Assembly: GCA_002712005.1 (NCBI GenBank) | Contig: PASP01000001.1 | Location: forward strand, 168,210 to 232,209 | Direction: 5' to 3' | DNA: 64,000 nt | DNA from: Halobacteriovoraceae bacterium | GTDB lineage: Bacteria; Bdellovibrionota; Bacteriovoracia; Bacteriovoracales; Bacteriovoracaceae | Part shown: one piece after another, positions 44,687 through 53,993 of the stretch | How the letters are laid out: the number at the start of each line of letters is the position of its first letter | How positions within the stretch are numbered: position 1 is the first letter of the stretch | Notes under the pieces: model-generated | What the model was told of the DNA's origin: nothing | What the model saw: only the letters and a program-made list of their open reading frames with translations | Databases searched by the model: none | Program-made: the position numbers and the translations under genes

Positions 44687-46589
44687 AAGAAGGTGGTCTA
44701 TATTCAAGAATAATAGATTCACCTGATTTAAGTGGCGAACCTTTTTCAGGACTTTGTTCTACCACAACACCTATACCTCTGTGAATAATCTTAGCATTAA
44801 CACGATCTCCTAATTTAGAGCTTGATCTTTTATCGAGTCCCATAAAGTCTGGAACACGACCAGAGCCCACATAGCGAGTTGATGAATGCTTTACTTTCAC
44901 AGTATCTATTTTATTGATAGGTAAGTCGTCTTTAAGAGCTAAGTTTCCAAAGTCTTTATTTTTAAAAAGGAGGTATTCTGTAATCTTCTTAAATACTGGA
45001 CCTGCTGTTGATCCACCATAGTAATGACGCCCTTTAGGATTATCAATATAGGCATAAACAACAAAGGGTCTTTTAACATCTGTAGGGTAACCAATAAAGC
45101 CACCAATATATCCACGGTATCCGCCATCAGGTGATACGCGTTGGGCTGTACTTGTTTTACCTGCGATTTTGAACATTGGAATTTTTGCTCTGGTTCCAGT
45201 TCCTTCTTCAACGACTTTAATGAGCATTTCTTCAGCTTGCTTTGCTAGGGTCTCATTAATAAGAGGTCTTGCCTTAACAGTAGCATTTCCATCTTTTATC
45301 AAAGTCGGTTTGATATATAATCCCTTATTCGCAATTACTGAGTATGCCGCAAGCATTTGTACACCTGTCGTAGCAACACCCTGGCCGAAGCTAATATTCG
45401 ATAAACTTAGAGGGGAGACATTTTCTTTGTCTGTAAAGATCCCTCTAGATTCTCCAGCAACCTCAATTCCTGTTTTTTCACCAAATCCAAATTTAGTAAG
45501 TGTCTTTTTCAATTTGGGAAAGGTTAAATCAAAAGCAAGTTTAGTAGTTCCAATATTAGAAGAATATTTCAAGATTTCTTCAACCGTTAACCACTCATGT
45601 TTTTTGCATGAATCCGATTCAGTAATAATATGATCTTCAACTTTTAAGCGACCTCTTTCACAATAGAAGCTGGTATCTGATGTTGCTATTTTGTTTTCAA
45701 ATGCTGATACAATCGTAAATGTTTTAAAGGTTGAACCCGGTTCAAAGGGATCCGTTACAAATGAAAGCCTTCTATTTTTCCCAGCACTTTCTCCAGGAAA
45801 GTTTGGATCGAAAGTAGGGTAGTTACCAATGGCCAAGATTTCTCCTGTTTGTACATCCATAACACCAAAGCCACCGCCGTCAGCATCATGCTCTACGATG
45901 GCCTCTTTTAAAAATCCCTCAGCAGCAGCTTGAACTTCCTTATCTATAGATAGGTAAATATCTTTAGCACTTGAACCCAGGTCTTGTGATTCAAATTTAA
46001 TAGGTCTACCTTTAGCATCTTTAACGTATTTCACGACTTTAGGTTTTCCCTTTAATTCATCATTAAAGAGATATTCAATACCGGCTAAGCCTACATTATC
46101 AATACCTACAAACCCTAAGGTTTGAGAGGCGATTTCATGATTTGGATAAAGTCTTTTCGGTACATCATCAATATAAATACCTTTTATATCTTTGACCTTT
46201 GCGACTTGTTCTTTGGTCAAGACAACCTTTCTCGCTAACCAAGTATAACGATCTCTTCCCTTGATCTTCTTTTTCAGAGATTCGTAGGAAAGTTTTGGTA
46301 TGGCCTTAGAAAGCTTTCGAATAGAATCGTTTCTATTCTCAAGATTTTTTGGAATTGTGAAGATTGAATAGGTTTGGATATTAATAGCAAGGGGATTTCC
46401 CTTTCTATCGTAGATGCTTCCTCTTTTGGGATAAACAGTTGTTTCCCTAAAGATTTGACTCTCAGATCTTGCAATAAGGTCTTCGCTGTCAATAATTTGT
46501 ACCTTTACAGCTTTTCCCAATACCAGAACAAACGCTCCAACAAAGCCAAGAAAAAGTACAATTATTTTGGTTTTTAAATGTTTATCAAT
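44679..46589 (-). CDS. ftsI: Division transpeptidase FtsI (PBP3) with PASTA domain and apparent ATT start
   Basis: No ATG, GTG or TTG gives a full protein: the first usual start (TTG 46520) loses the membrane anchor. The frame upstream reads DKHLKTKIIVLFLGFVGAFVLVLGKAV, a clear anchor, beginning at an ATT (46589-46587) that overlaps the ftsL stop as TAATT, where TAATG is expected. I take ATT as start (636 residues). Domains: pedestal with RGSIYDRKGNPLA, transpeptidase with SxxK in EPGSTFKTF, SSN in YSSNIG, KTS in AGKTSTAQ, then a C-terminal PASTA domain (about 570-636). It crosslinks septal murein with FtsW. Confidence 0.85.
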   Translation of the reverse strand: MDKHLKTKIIVLFLGFVGAFVLVLGKAVKVQIIDSEDLIARSESQIFRETTVYPKRGSIYDRKGNPLAINIQTYSIFTIPKNLENRNDSIRKLSKAIPKLSYESLKKKIKGRDRYTWLARKVVLTKEQVAKVKDIKGIYIDDVPKRLYPNHEIASQTLGFVGIDNVGLAGIEYLFNDELKGKPKVVKYVKDAKGRPIKFESQDLGSSAKDIYLSIDKEVQAAAEGFLKEAIVEHDADGGGFGVMDVQTGEILAIGNYPTFDPNFPGESAGKNRRLSFVTDPFEPGSTFKTFTIVSAFENKIATSDTSFYCERGRLKVEDHIITESDSCKKHEWLTVEEILKYSSNIGTTKLAFDLTFPKLKKTLTKFGFGEKTGIEVAGESRGIFTDKENVSPLSLSNISFGQGVATTGVQMLAAYSVIANKGLYIKPTLIKDGNATVKARPLINETLAKQAEEMLIKVVEEGTGTRAKIPMFKIAGKTSTAQRVSPDGGYRGYIGGFIGYPTDVKRPFVVYAYIDNPKGRHYYGGSTAGPVFKKITEYLLFKNKDFGNLALKDDLPINKIDTVKVKHSSTRYVGSGRVPDFMGLDKRSSSKLGDRVNAKIIHRGIGVVVEQSPEKGSPLKSGESIILEYRPPSYD

Positions 46590-46936
46590 TAGTCAGGTAA
46601 TACGATAATCTGTTTTTGGCGCGGCTGTTTTAAACCATATTTACCGGCCATTTTTCTTAGCCTTTTCACACTCAGTAATCTGGCCTTTTTCGCCTTAAGT
46701 TCCTTATTATCTAAGGTTACCCTTTCTATATCTTTATTAACAGAAGTAATTTTATAATCCAGCTCAACCCCTTTCATTCTAAAAAGGACAAAGAGAAGTC
46801 CAAGCACAAAAAATGTGAGAACAAAGGGAAAGACTTGATTTGAAAATATAATGTCTTTTAATGCTGTAGCGGGATTAATATTTTTTGACTTTGATCTTCG
46901 TGAAGCTGTTGCCAAAACGGAACTCCTTTTCCTCAT
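46589..46936 (-). CDS. ftsL: FtsL-like division protein
   Basis: This 115-residue bitopic protein has a basic, Ser/Lys/Arg-rich cytoplasmic start, one membrane segment (about 36-54, VFPFVLTFFVLGLLFVLF), and a coiled-coil extracytoplasmic part (YKITSVNKDIERVTLDNKEL) ending GLKQPRQKQIIVLPD. Sequence, size and position between rsmH and ftsI identify FtsL, which joins FtsQ and FtsB to activate FtsWI. It overlaps rsmH by 4 bases. Confidence 0.85.
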   Translation of the reverse strand: MRKRSSVLATASRRSKSKNINPATALKDIIFSNQVFPFVLTFFVLGLLFVLFRMKGVELDYKITSVNKDIERVTLDNKELKAKKARLLSVKRLRKMAGKYGLKQPRQKQIIVLPD

Positions 46937-47883
46937 TTCGCATATTTATTTTTCGTAGGCCAATCCTTGACCCTTTTGATTACTCTTAGTTTAGCACTTC
47001 TTGAGCGAGAATTTTCAAAAATTTCTTCTTTTGACGGTAAAATTGGCTTTTTTGTCAGTATCTGAAGAGGAAGATCTCCTTTTAGCCGACCTTTAAACTC
47101 ATGTTTTACAATTCTATCTTCTAGAGAATGAAAAGATATAACTTGAAAGACTCCGCCTATCTCTAACTGAGGGATTACCTGATCAATTATATCTGTTAAC
47201 ACCCCAAGCTCATTATTAACTTCAATCCTTAAGGCTTGAAATGTTTTAGTCGCGGGATGAATCTTTCCATGCCTTAGTTTTTTTGGATAGCTATGAAAGC
47301 AAATATCTTCCAAATCTTTTGTCGTCAAGATTGGCGACTGTGACCTTCTTTCTAAAATCGTATCAACAATATTTTTAGCAAACTTTTCTTCACCATATTC
47401 ATATAGGATTTTCAGAAGTTCATCACGGTCACATTCATTAACAATATCTTTTGCCGTTACCTTAATCTTATCACTCATCCTCATATCGAGAGGACCTTCA
47501 AAACGAAAAGAGAAGCCTCTTTCTCCAGTATCAAATTGATGAGAACTTACCCCGGCATCGAGAAGAGCTCCATCTAATTTTAATCCTGATTCAATATGCT
47601 GATTAAAATTTACAAAGTTATCATTTATAAATGTAACTCTCTTTTCCAGCCCCTTTGTTCTCAACAGCTCAAGACCATTTTTATAAGCCTCACCATCTTG
47701 ATCAAAGCAAACTAAATGACAATTTGGAAACTCCTCCAATAAAGCTATCGAGTGTCCACCAGCCCCAAATGTGAAGTCACACAATGTGATAGGGCCTTCC
47801 TTACTATCTAAATGTTCATGAAAGACCTTTAATACATCTTCTTTCATCACACTATAATGTTTTCCGTAATTGAGTTCTGTCAT
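46933..47883 (-). CDS. rsmH: 16S rRNA (cytosine1402-N4)-methyltransferase RsmH
   Basis: This 316-residue MraW family enzyme shows HYSVMKEDVL at the start, the SAM motif CDFTFGAGGHSIALLEEFP, LLDAGVSSHQFDTGERGFSF, HPATKTFQALRIEVN and VISFHSLEDRIVKHEF. It methylates C1402 in the 30S P-site. It starts the division cluster here. mraZ is missing; mtnP precedes it with a one-base gap. Confidence 0.97.
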   Translation of the reverse strand: MTELNYGKHYSVMKEDVLKVFHEHLDSKEGPITLCDFTFGAGGHSIALLEEFPNCHLVCFDQDGEAYKNGLELLRTKGLEKRVTFINDNFVNFNQHIESGLKLDGALLDAGVSSHQFDTGERGFSFRFEGPLDMRMSDKIKVTAKDIVNECDRDELLKILYEYGEEKFAKNIVDTILERRSQSPILTTKDLEDICFHSYPKKLRHGKIHPATKTFQALRIEVNNELGVLTDIIDQVIPQLEIGGVFQVISFHSLEDRIVKHEFKGRLKGDLPLQILTKKPILPSKEEIFENSRSRSAKLRVIKRVKDWPTKNKYAK

Positions 47884-47884
47884 T

Positions 47885-48736
47885 TTAATCTAAAAGTACT
47901 TCCATTATTTCTTTCATTTCCGAAGACCAACTCTCTTTAGGCGTCATAACCCCAATAGCGTTTTCTTTCTGGAAATCAAATCTATTCTTATCTAATCTTG
48001 GCAATAAGTTTTTCAATAAGCTTTGAGCATTCGCATTATTTGTCTTCATAACATTCATTATTTCTTCAACTGTACAATGCTCTTCTTTCCATCCATCAAA
48101 GTCAGTAACCATAGCAACCGTTGCGTAAGCGATTCCCGCTTCTTTGGCCAAGAACGACTCAGGCACATTTGTCATTCCTATGACTGAGGCATCAAAGCTT
48201 TTATAAAGTTTTGATTCTGCTCTTGTAGAAAACTGAGGTCCTTCGATACAAATATAAGAACCACCTTTACTATATTTAAGCTCACACTCTTTACAAGACT
48301 CTTCCATTAAATTTTGCAAGTCCTTTTGTATGGGATCTGCATTACTAACATGGGCCACAATTCCATTACCAAAGAAAGATCGTTCTCTCTTGCCTTTAGT
48401 CCAGTCTATAAATTGGTCAACAAGTACAAAGGTTTTTGGAGGAAGCTCTTCTTTTAAGCTTCCAACGGCTGAAACCGATATTATATATTCCACCCCTAAA
48501 GTCTTTAGAGCATAGATATTGGCCCGATAATTAACTTCACTTGGTAGAAAATTATGATTTTTCCCATGCCTTGGAATAAAAAAGAAAGTCACTCCCTCTA
48601 ATTTAGCTTCAATTACAGGAGAACTTGGAGATCCAAAAGGAGTAGAAATATCATGTTCCTTCATGATTTCAACGCCTTCTATGTTATACACACCGCTTCC
48701 GCCAATAATTCCTATTTGCTTCTTACTTATAGTCAC
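47885..48736 (-). CDS. mtnP: S-methyl-5'-thioadenosine phosphorylase
   Basis: This 283-residue purine phosphorylase family member shows GIIGGSGVYNIEGVE, STPFGSPSSPV (phosphate site), FIPRHGKNHNFLPSEVNYRANI, ISVSAVGSLKEELPP and CIEGPQFSTRAES, with a substrate loop ATVAMVTDFDGWKE (MTAP-type DFD). It cleaves methylthioadenosine in methionine salvage. It is directly upstream of rsmH and likely shares its promoter, taking the place usually held by mraZ. Confidence 0.94.
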   Translation of the reverse strand: MTISKKQIGIIGGSGVYNIEGVEIMKEHDISTPFGSPSSPVIEAKLEGVTFFFIPRHGKNHNFLPSEVNYRANIYALKTLGVEYIISVSAVGSLKEELPPKTFVLVDQFIDWTKGKRERSFFGNGIVAHVSNADPIQKDLQNLMEESCKECELKYSKGGSYICIEGPQFSTRAESKLYKSFDASVIGMTNVPESFLAKEAGIAYATVAMVTDFDGWKEEHCTVEEIMNVMKTNNANAQSLLKNLLPRLDKNRFDFQKENAIGVMTPKESWSSEMKEIMEVLLD

Positions 48737-48793
48737 TTTTAATCCTTAGCCGATTATTGTTATACTTATCTTCTCATTAACTGCGAGCATTTA

Positions 48794-49981
48794 TTGGATT
48801 TATTATTGGCCAAAAACAACCATTTTGACAGCTTTCTTCAAAGAAAAAAGAAACGTCTTCAGTCTCTTGAAAAAGCGACGGTTCAGTCTGGTCAAGATGT
48901 TAAATCAAAGCTCAAGGAAACAACCCAAAATCCTGGCCTAAATAATGCCGTCTCCCTTTCAAAAAGCTTATTTAATGGCGCAACTTGGATAGGGAAGAGT
49001 TACTGGCGCTTAATCAAGCCTCTAGAGCCGAGCTTTCTCGAAAAAGTTCACTACCTAGAAACAGATTTAGCTCAATATATCTTGCACAGAGTCCGTAATA
49101 AGCAATCTATAAGTTATAAAAAAGCTACCTACAGCGAGATTTTTAAAACACTTTTCTATGATTTTGAAATCTCACATTTAGATGCCTCATACGAAAGTGT
49201 TTCTCAAGTACCCCAAATCGATTCCTCTGTTTTACTTGTTTCAGGTGTTTTCAATGAAATATTTTCTACACCTGCCTTTGATAGAGGTGCTAAATATTTA
49301 AAAGAAAAATATGATATCGATTATAGCTTTTGTCCTACATCTGGAATTAAATCAACTGCTTAAAATAGTAGAATGATTAAAGAGCATATGGATGAATTAC
49401 TTGATAAGAATAAAAAAACTTGGGTCTTTGCTTTTTCAAAAGGTGGAATTGATTTTCTTCATTTTCTTAAGGAATACGACTATCAGTCCAATATAAATGG
49501 ATTATCTACTGTCGCCACTCCAATTCTAGGAAGTGATAGAGTAAACCATAAGCTCTTGCAGCTCTTAAACAAAATTCACAACTTCTCTAATAATAAGATC
49601 TATCAGTTCTTCGATGAACGTTTTGATATTCTCTTAAAAGACTTCCAAGAAAGTTTGAGTAGCGATTTCCAAGAAAATTGGTTCAAAGAAAACTTTTCCT
49701 TTCTTCCTCGCAATATGTTCTATACAGCCCTGGCTTTAGAGTCGAGTTGGTATGATAGTCATGTGTGGATGATTCTAACTAAATTATTCTTTCAATCTGA
49801 ATCTATCAATGATGGCATTGTGGATGCTGAGAGAGCTCTTTTCCCTGATTATTTCCAAGGCATGAACCTAGGAATACTTAAGGGTCACCATCTCATTGGA
49901 ACAAGAAGCTCTGATTATGTACAAGAAGCATTAATTGAAGCCCATATAGTTTTTCTCAATTACATGGGCTTTCTTCGATAA
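48794..49981 (+). pseudogene. Alpha/beta-hydrolase-like protein, interrupted by in-frame TAA at codon 190
   Basis: The frame starts at TTG 48794 and meets TAA at 49361-49363; the same frame goes on unbroken to 49981. The two halves make one 395-residue protein. The second half has the nucleophile elbow VFAFSKGGIDFLHF (Ser in A-F-S-K-G), NDGIVDAERALFP (acid) and LKGHHLIG (His), a lipase/esterase-like triad. The first half contains LLVSGVFNEIF, a first-strand motif followed by the oxyanion region. GAA-to-TAA would be one G-to-T change. Activity requires both parts. Substrate unknown. A TATACT -10-like box is at 48761-48766. Confidence 0.7.
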
Positions 49982-49983
49982 TT

Positions 49984-50571
49984 TTAAAGGCCACCTTTTA
50001 AATTCATAAGCACAAGCTTAGATACTTCTTTAAGGGTTTCAAATACACCATCTCCATTAATCGCTGCCGCTTCATAAGAAGGCGATCCCCACTTGTTCAA
50101 TCTCTTTTCAAGGTCTTCACACGGAGTAACATTTGGTAGATCTCTTTTATTCCATTGAAAAACTAAAGGGATTTTTGAAATATCATATCCCTGTTCAGTT
50201 AAATTCTTTTCTAGACCGTCTAAGCTTTCGATATTTGCTTCCATTTTTTCAAGCTGAGAGTCTGCAACAAAAATTAGACCATCAACAGCTCTTAAAATCA
50301 GTTTTCGACTTGCTTCATAGAAGACTTGTCCTGGAACGGTATAAAGATGAAAGCGGGTTTTATATCCTCTAATCTCACCCAGCTCTAGGGGAAGGAAGTC
50401 AAAAAACAATGTTCTTTCATTCTCTGTATTGAGCTTGATCATATTGCCTTTATTATCCCCGGAGGTCTTCTTGTAGACATACTGTATATTTGTCGTTTTT
50501 CCACCAAGACCTGGTCCGTAATAGACAATCTTACAGTTAACTTCTTTTTTATTGTGATTAACAAAAGACAT
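49984..50571 (-). CDS. mglA: MglA-type small GTPase
   Basis: This 195-residue Ras-like GTPase shows the P-loop YYGPGLGGKTTNIQYVY, LYTVPGQVFYEASRKLILRAVDGLIFVADS (the MglA-type switch II, with TVPGQ), and the base motif FQWNKRDLPN. MglA sets polarity and controls gliding in myxobacteria; in Bdellovibrio it is needed for prey invasion. It starts 2 bases after a roadblock-like gene, its likely regulator. It converges with the hydrolase gene. Confidence 0.94.
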   Translation of the reverse strand: MSFVNHNKKEVNCKIVYYGPGLGGKTTNIQYVYKKTSGDNKGNMIKLNTENERTLFFDFLPLELGEIRGYKTRFHLYTVPGQVFYEASRKLILRAVDGLIFVADSQLEKMEANIESLDGLEKNLTEQGYDISKIPLVFQWNKRDLPNVTPCEDLEKRLNKWGSPSYEAAAINGDGVFETLKEVSKLVLMNLKGGL

Positions 50572-50573
50572 TA

Positions 50574-51059
50574 TTATATCCCCGCAAAAGAAAAGAGCTT
50601 ATCAACTTCATCTTCTGTAATATTTTTAAAGAGAAACTCTTCCTTTTCTCCATTTTCTTTTTTCAGAATTTCAATTGAATTAAAATGATCTCTAATCTTT
50701 CCTGCTATATGCTTTATTTTTCCCGGATTGGTTTGATTCTCGAAAATAAAAGCAAAAATAATTTTTGGATTCTTTTCACTTGGTGGCAATAAGAGGTAGC
50801 CAGAATGAGCGTTTTGAAAATTTAACTTTAGATCGTCCTTTTCTTGCTCATCACTCATAAAGTCTTTTAAAGCTTCTGAGGCTTGCCATACCCCGGCCAA
50901 TAGAGCGCCAAGAGATTGCAATTCATTAGACTTTTTTTCTTCTCCCATCTGGGCAAGAACTTGACCTTCAGCTGAAATGGCCAAAAGAGTTAAACCCTTA
51001 TCAGGTATTGGGAAATCTATTTTTGAAAAATGTTCTAAAAGAGTTTTTTCTACTGACAT
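50574..51059 (-). CDS. Roadblock/LC7-like protein (possible MglA partner)
   Basis: I place the start at ATG 51059 (MSVEKTLLEHFSKI), which overlaps the recR stop as TGATG; a TTG one codon earlier is possible. The 161-residue protein has a roadblock-like segment (LTLLAISAEGQVLAQMG ... LGALLAGVWQASEALKDFM). MglB-type roadblock proteins are GTPase-activating partners of MglA, and this one lies 2 bases upstream of mglA. Sequence similarity is weak; role is by fold impression and position. Confidence 0.65.
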   Translation of the reverse strand: MSVEKTLLEHFSKIDFPIPDKGLTLLAISAEGQVLAQMGEEKKSNELQSLGALLAGVWQASEALKDFMSDEQEKDDLKLNFQNAHSGYLLLPPSEKNPKIIFAFIFENQTNPGKIKHIAGKIRDHFNSIEILKKENGEKEEFLFKNITEDEVDKLFSFAGI

Positions 51060-51655
51060 CAATCTAACCTCTTTCTATTTTCTAATGCTTTAGAAATGGT
51101 CATGGAGTCTAAATATTCTAAGCTTCCACCAATTGGGATACCAAAGCCAATTCTCTCAACATCAACATTATCAGGCAGTTCATCTTTTATATACGAACAT
51201 GTAGCATCTCCCTCTACTGAAGGATTTACGGCCAGAATGAGTTCTCTCGTATTTCTGGTATTCACTCGATTAATTAGATCTGGAATTTTTAAATCATCAG
51301 GACCAACCCCTAAAAGAGGATTGAGCACCCCACCAAGTATGTGATAGGTCCCATGATAGGTTCCACTTTTTTCAATTGCGATAAAGTCTGATATCGACTC
51401 CACCACACAAACGGAACCTTGCTCATTGCGTCCCTCATCTGAACAGACCTGACATAATTTTTCATCTGTATAGAAACCACACTGAGAACAGCTATTCAGA
51501 TCACCCAAATGAATTAGGCTCTTTCCCAAAGCAAAGAGTTGCTCTTGATCCCAACGACAAATTGTTAATATCTGACGTAAAGCTGTTTTTTCACCAACAC
51601 CAGGTATTTTCGTCATTTGAGTAACTGCATTTTTCAATGATTCGGGAAGTTCCAT
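51059..51655 (-). CDS. recR: Recombination protein RecR
   Basis: This 198-residue protein has the helix-hairpin-helix IPGVGEKTALRQIL, a four-cysteine zinc finger (CSQCGFYTDEKLCQVC), and the Toprim domain with VVESISDFIAIEKSGTYHGTYHILGG and the ILAVNPSVEGDATC block. RecR loads RecA with RecO/RecF at gaps. It lies in the conserved dnaX-ybaB-recR order. Confidence 0.97.
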   Translation of the reverse strand: MELPESLKNAVTQMTKIPGVGEKTALRQILTICRWDQEQLFALGKSLIHLGDLNSCSQCGFYTDEKLCQVCSDEGRNEQGSVCVVESISDFIAIEKSGTYHGTYHILGGVLNPLLGVGPDDLKIPDLINRVNTRNTRELILAVNPSVEGDATCSYIKDELPDNVDVERIGFGIPIGGSLEYLDSMTISKALENRKRLD

Positions 51656-51671
51656 TTATTACCTTTTACTC

Positions 51672-51986
51672 TTAAAAGAGTCCTGGAATACTTAATCCAC
51701 CTGTAACTTTAGACATAGCTTTTGAAACCATATCTTGAGATTCTTTTACAGCTTGATTTACGCCTGTTTGAATAAGTTCTTCTAGTGTTTCAATATCATT
51801 AGGGTCTACACATTCTGGGTCTATTTTAACTTCAAGAATTTCTTGTTTTCCGTTAACTTTAATTTTAATCATCCCTCCACCGCTTGATGTTTCTAGTTCT
51901 CTAGATTCAAGCTCTTTCTGTAGAGTTGCCATCTTTTGTTGCATTTGTTGGGCTTGCTTCATTAAGGCATTCATATTTTTGGCCAT
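51672..51986 (-). CDS. ybaB: YbaB/EbfC nucleoid-associated protein
   Basis: This 104-residue protein starts with a Met/Gln-rich helix (MNALMKQAQQMQQKMATLQKELE) and has the family core GGGMIKIKVNGKQEILEVKIDPECVDPNDIETLEELI. It binds DNA as a dimer. It lies between dnaX and recR, the usual context, and 3 bases after the tau stop. Confidence 0.95.
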   Translation of the reverse strand: MAKNMNALMKQAQQMQQKMATLQKELESRELETSSGGGMIKIKVNGKQEILEVKIDPECVDPNDIETLEELIQTGVNQAVKESQDMVSKAMSKVTGGLSIPGLF

Positions 51987-51989
51987 GGG

Positions 51990-53896
51990 TTACTCCTCAC
52001 TTAATTTAATTTTATCTATTTTTGCATTAAATAATTTCTCGGCTTCTTTAATTGCAGGATGATCTTTAATCATTTGCTTCTTATTTTCTAAACTCTTTTG
52101 ATGCTCAAGATCTCGTATATCGGATTTTGATACAAATTGTTTTTCTTCCGCCTCTTCCTCTTCCATGAAGACAAGCTCTATCTTTGCTTCTTCAACCTTA
52201 AAGAATGAGCCCATTAGAATTTCTATTTTTTCTTTTCCGTCACCATTAATAAGGTGATCGTAGAAGAGCTTACCTTTTCCTGCATATCCATAGGTTATAA
52301 AAGCTCGTTCACTTGTCAGCTCTAATTCGGAAATAATATTTCCTTGTTCTAACGAAGTATAAATAGCCGGTATTTCTATTTTTAAGAAATCCTCAAACTC
52401 ATCCCAGGTATTACCCGTTAAGCCACTTTTATTGACAACGAGAGGAGCTTCTTCACCTTCTTCTTCTTCAACGAGAGCTTTTGTTTCTTGATCACCTTGC
52501 TCTAAAGAGTCTGTTGCTTCTTTAAGTAAGCTTTTGGCGACTTCTTCATTAATACCAGTTTCAGCCTGATTTCCATCTTCATTGGAAGCATTTGCTTCTT
52601 GATTGGCCGGAGGATTCGCTGGGGCTTCTGCGGATGTTATTACTTCTGGTGCCGTGGGGGGGATTTCAACGAGCTTGTCTTTATGATCCTGATCCTGATG
52701 CTGATGTTCATTCTGAGTTTCATCAGTCTTATCTACGTTATTAGATTGATAAGCGCTTTCTGAATTATTTAGTTTTTTTTTGAAGCTTCAGAAATAGTTA
52801 AACCTGCTCCATGAAGAATTTCTCCTCTCTTAGCATGTTTTTGAAATACTATTTCCGCAGTTTTCTGAGGAGCTAGAGAATCTGTAGCCCAAGTTAAATC
52901 TTTTGATAAGGATTCATAAATCCAAAAGACTTCATCAATGGTCATTTTGGAGACAAAATTTTTCATTTCATCATTGAAGGACAAATTCTCAAGTTGATCG
53001 ATATTTTGAATAATGTCGTAGAAATATTCGAGAACAGACTTACATATATTTTCAACAGAGACATTTTCAAAAATCATTTCTCTATAGAATTTAGAAACTT
53101 CTTCTGAGTCTTGACTAATGATGGCCCAACATAAGTTTCTAATAGAAGAAACCTTGGCAAGCCCTAAGGCCATGGAAAGAGTCTCCTCATCTACAGTGCT
53201 TCCCTCTGAAAAACTTAGAACTTGATCAAAAAGAGAAAGCGTATCTCGAAATGAGCCATTGCCTTGAGAAGCAAGAATTTTAATAAGCTGTTCAGACTCA
53301 AATGTGATTTCTTCTTTACTTGCAATTTCTTTAATGTGAGATGCTAGAACTTCTTCCGAATCATTTCTAAAATCAAACCTCTGACATCTTGAAAGAACTG
53401 TATTAAGTAACTTGTGCGGCTCAGTCGTGGCCAAGAGAAATACCACATGACTTGGTGGCTCTTCTAAAGTTTTCAATAAAGCATTGAATGCATTTGTACT
53501 GAGCATGTGAACTTCATCGATAATATAAACTTTATATTTTCCGAAGGTAGGAAGAGTTTGTACGTTATTAATTAACTCTCGGATATCATCCACACTATTA
53601 TTGGATGCACCATCGATTTCAAAGATATTCATCGATGAGCCTGAATCAAACTCTTCACATGACTTACAACTTCCGCAGCTATTTCCATCCTCTTGTCGAT
53701 CTAGGCATCGCAGTGATTTTGCAAATAATCTGGCCACTGAAGTTTTCCCGATACCTCGGGTGCCGGTTAGGATATACGCGTGACCAACCCTGTCATTTTT
53801 AATGGCATTCTGTAATGATCGTGTGACATGTTCTTGTCCCACAACATCTTGAAATTTCTTAGGTCTCCACTTTCGAGACAAAACCTGATAGGCCAT
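51990..53896 (-). CDS. dnaX: DNA polymerase III subunits tau and gamma (programmed -1 frameshift)
   Basis: The clamp-loader ATPase starts MAYQVLSRKWRPKKFQDVVGQEHV, with Walker A GTRGIGKTSVARL, a four-cysteine zinc module (CLDRQEDGNSCGSCKSC), Walker B IIDEVHML, SRC finger LSRCQRFDF. The normal frame ends at 52769 after SEASKKN (375 residues, gamma-like). At the A9 run just before that stop, a -1 slip opens a frame unbroken to 51990. The slipped product is exactly 635 residues (tau), with an acidic Gln/Glu-rich linker and a C-terminal domain (WDEFEDFLKIEIPAIY ...). Slipping brings 1,907 bases back into phase. It follows SRP RNA on the same strand and precedes ybaB. Confidence 0.93.
52773..52781 (-). 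promoter_or_regulatory. A9 slippery site in dnaX
   Basis: Nine consecutive A's on the coding strand are read TCA-AAA-AAA-AAC-TAA in frame 0. A -1 slip gives TCA-AAA-AAA-AAA-CTA-AAT and opens the tau frame. The stop lies immediately after the run. Homopolymers of this kind allow ribosomal or transcriptional slippage, as in Thermus dnaX (A9) and E. coli dnaX (A-AAA-AAG). Confidence 0.8.
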
Positions 53897-53993
53897 ATAA
53901 ATCCGTCAAATTAGTACGCTTATAGGTCTGTAATATTACCCATGAAAAGGGATAGTGGCAAAATATTTTGGGGAGACTATAAAGAAGGGAAGT

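Noticed and set aside
51990..52214. A separate 74-residue gene between dnaX and ybaB
   Set aside because: It is only the tail of the -1 frame of dnaX, which is open from the A9 run to this stop.
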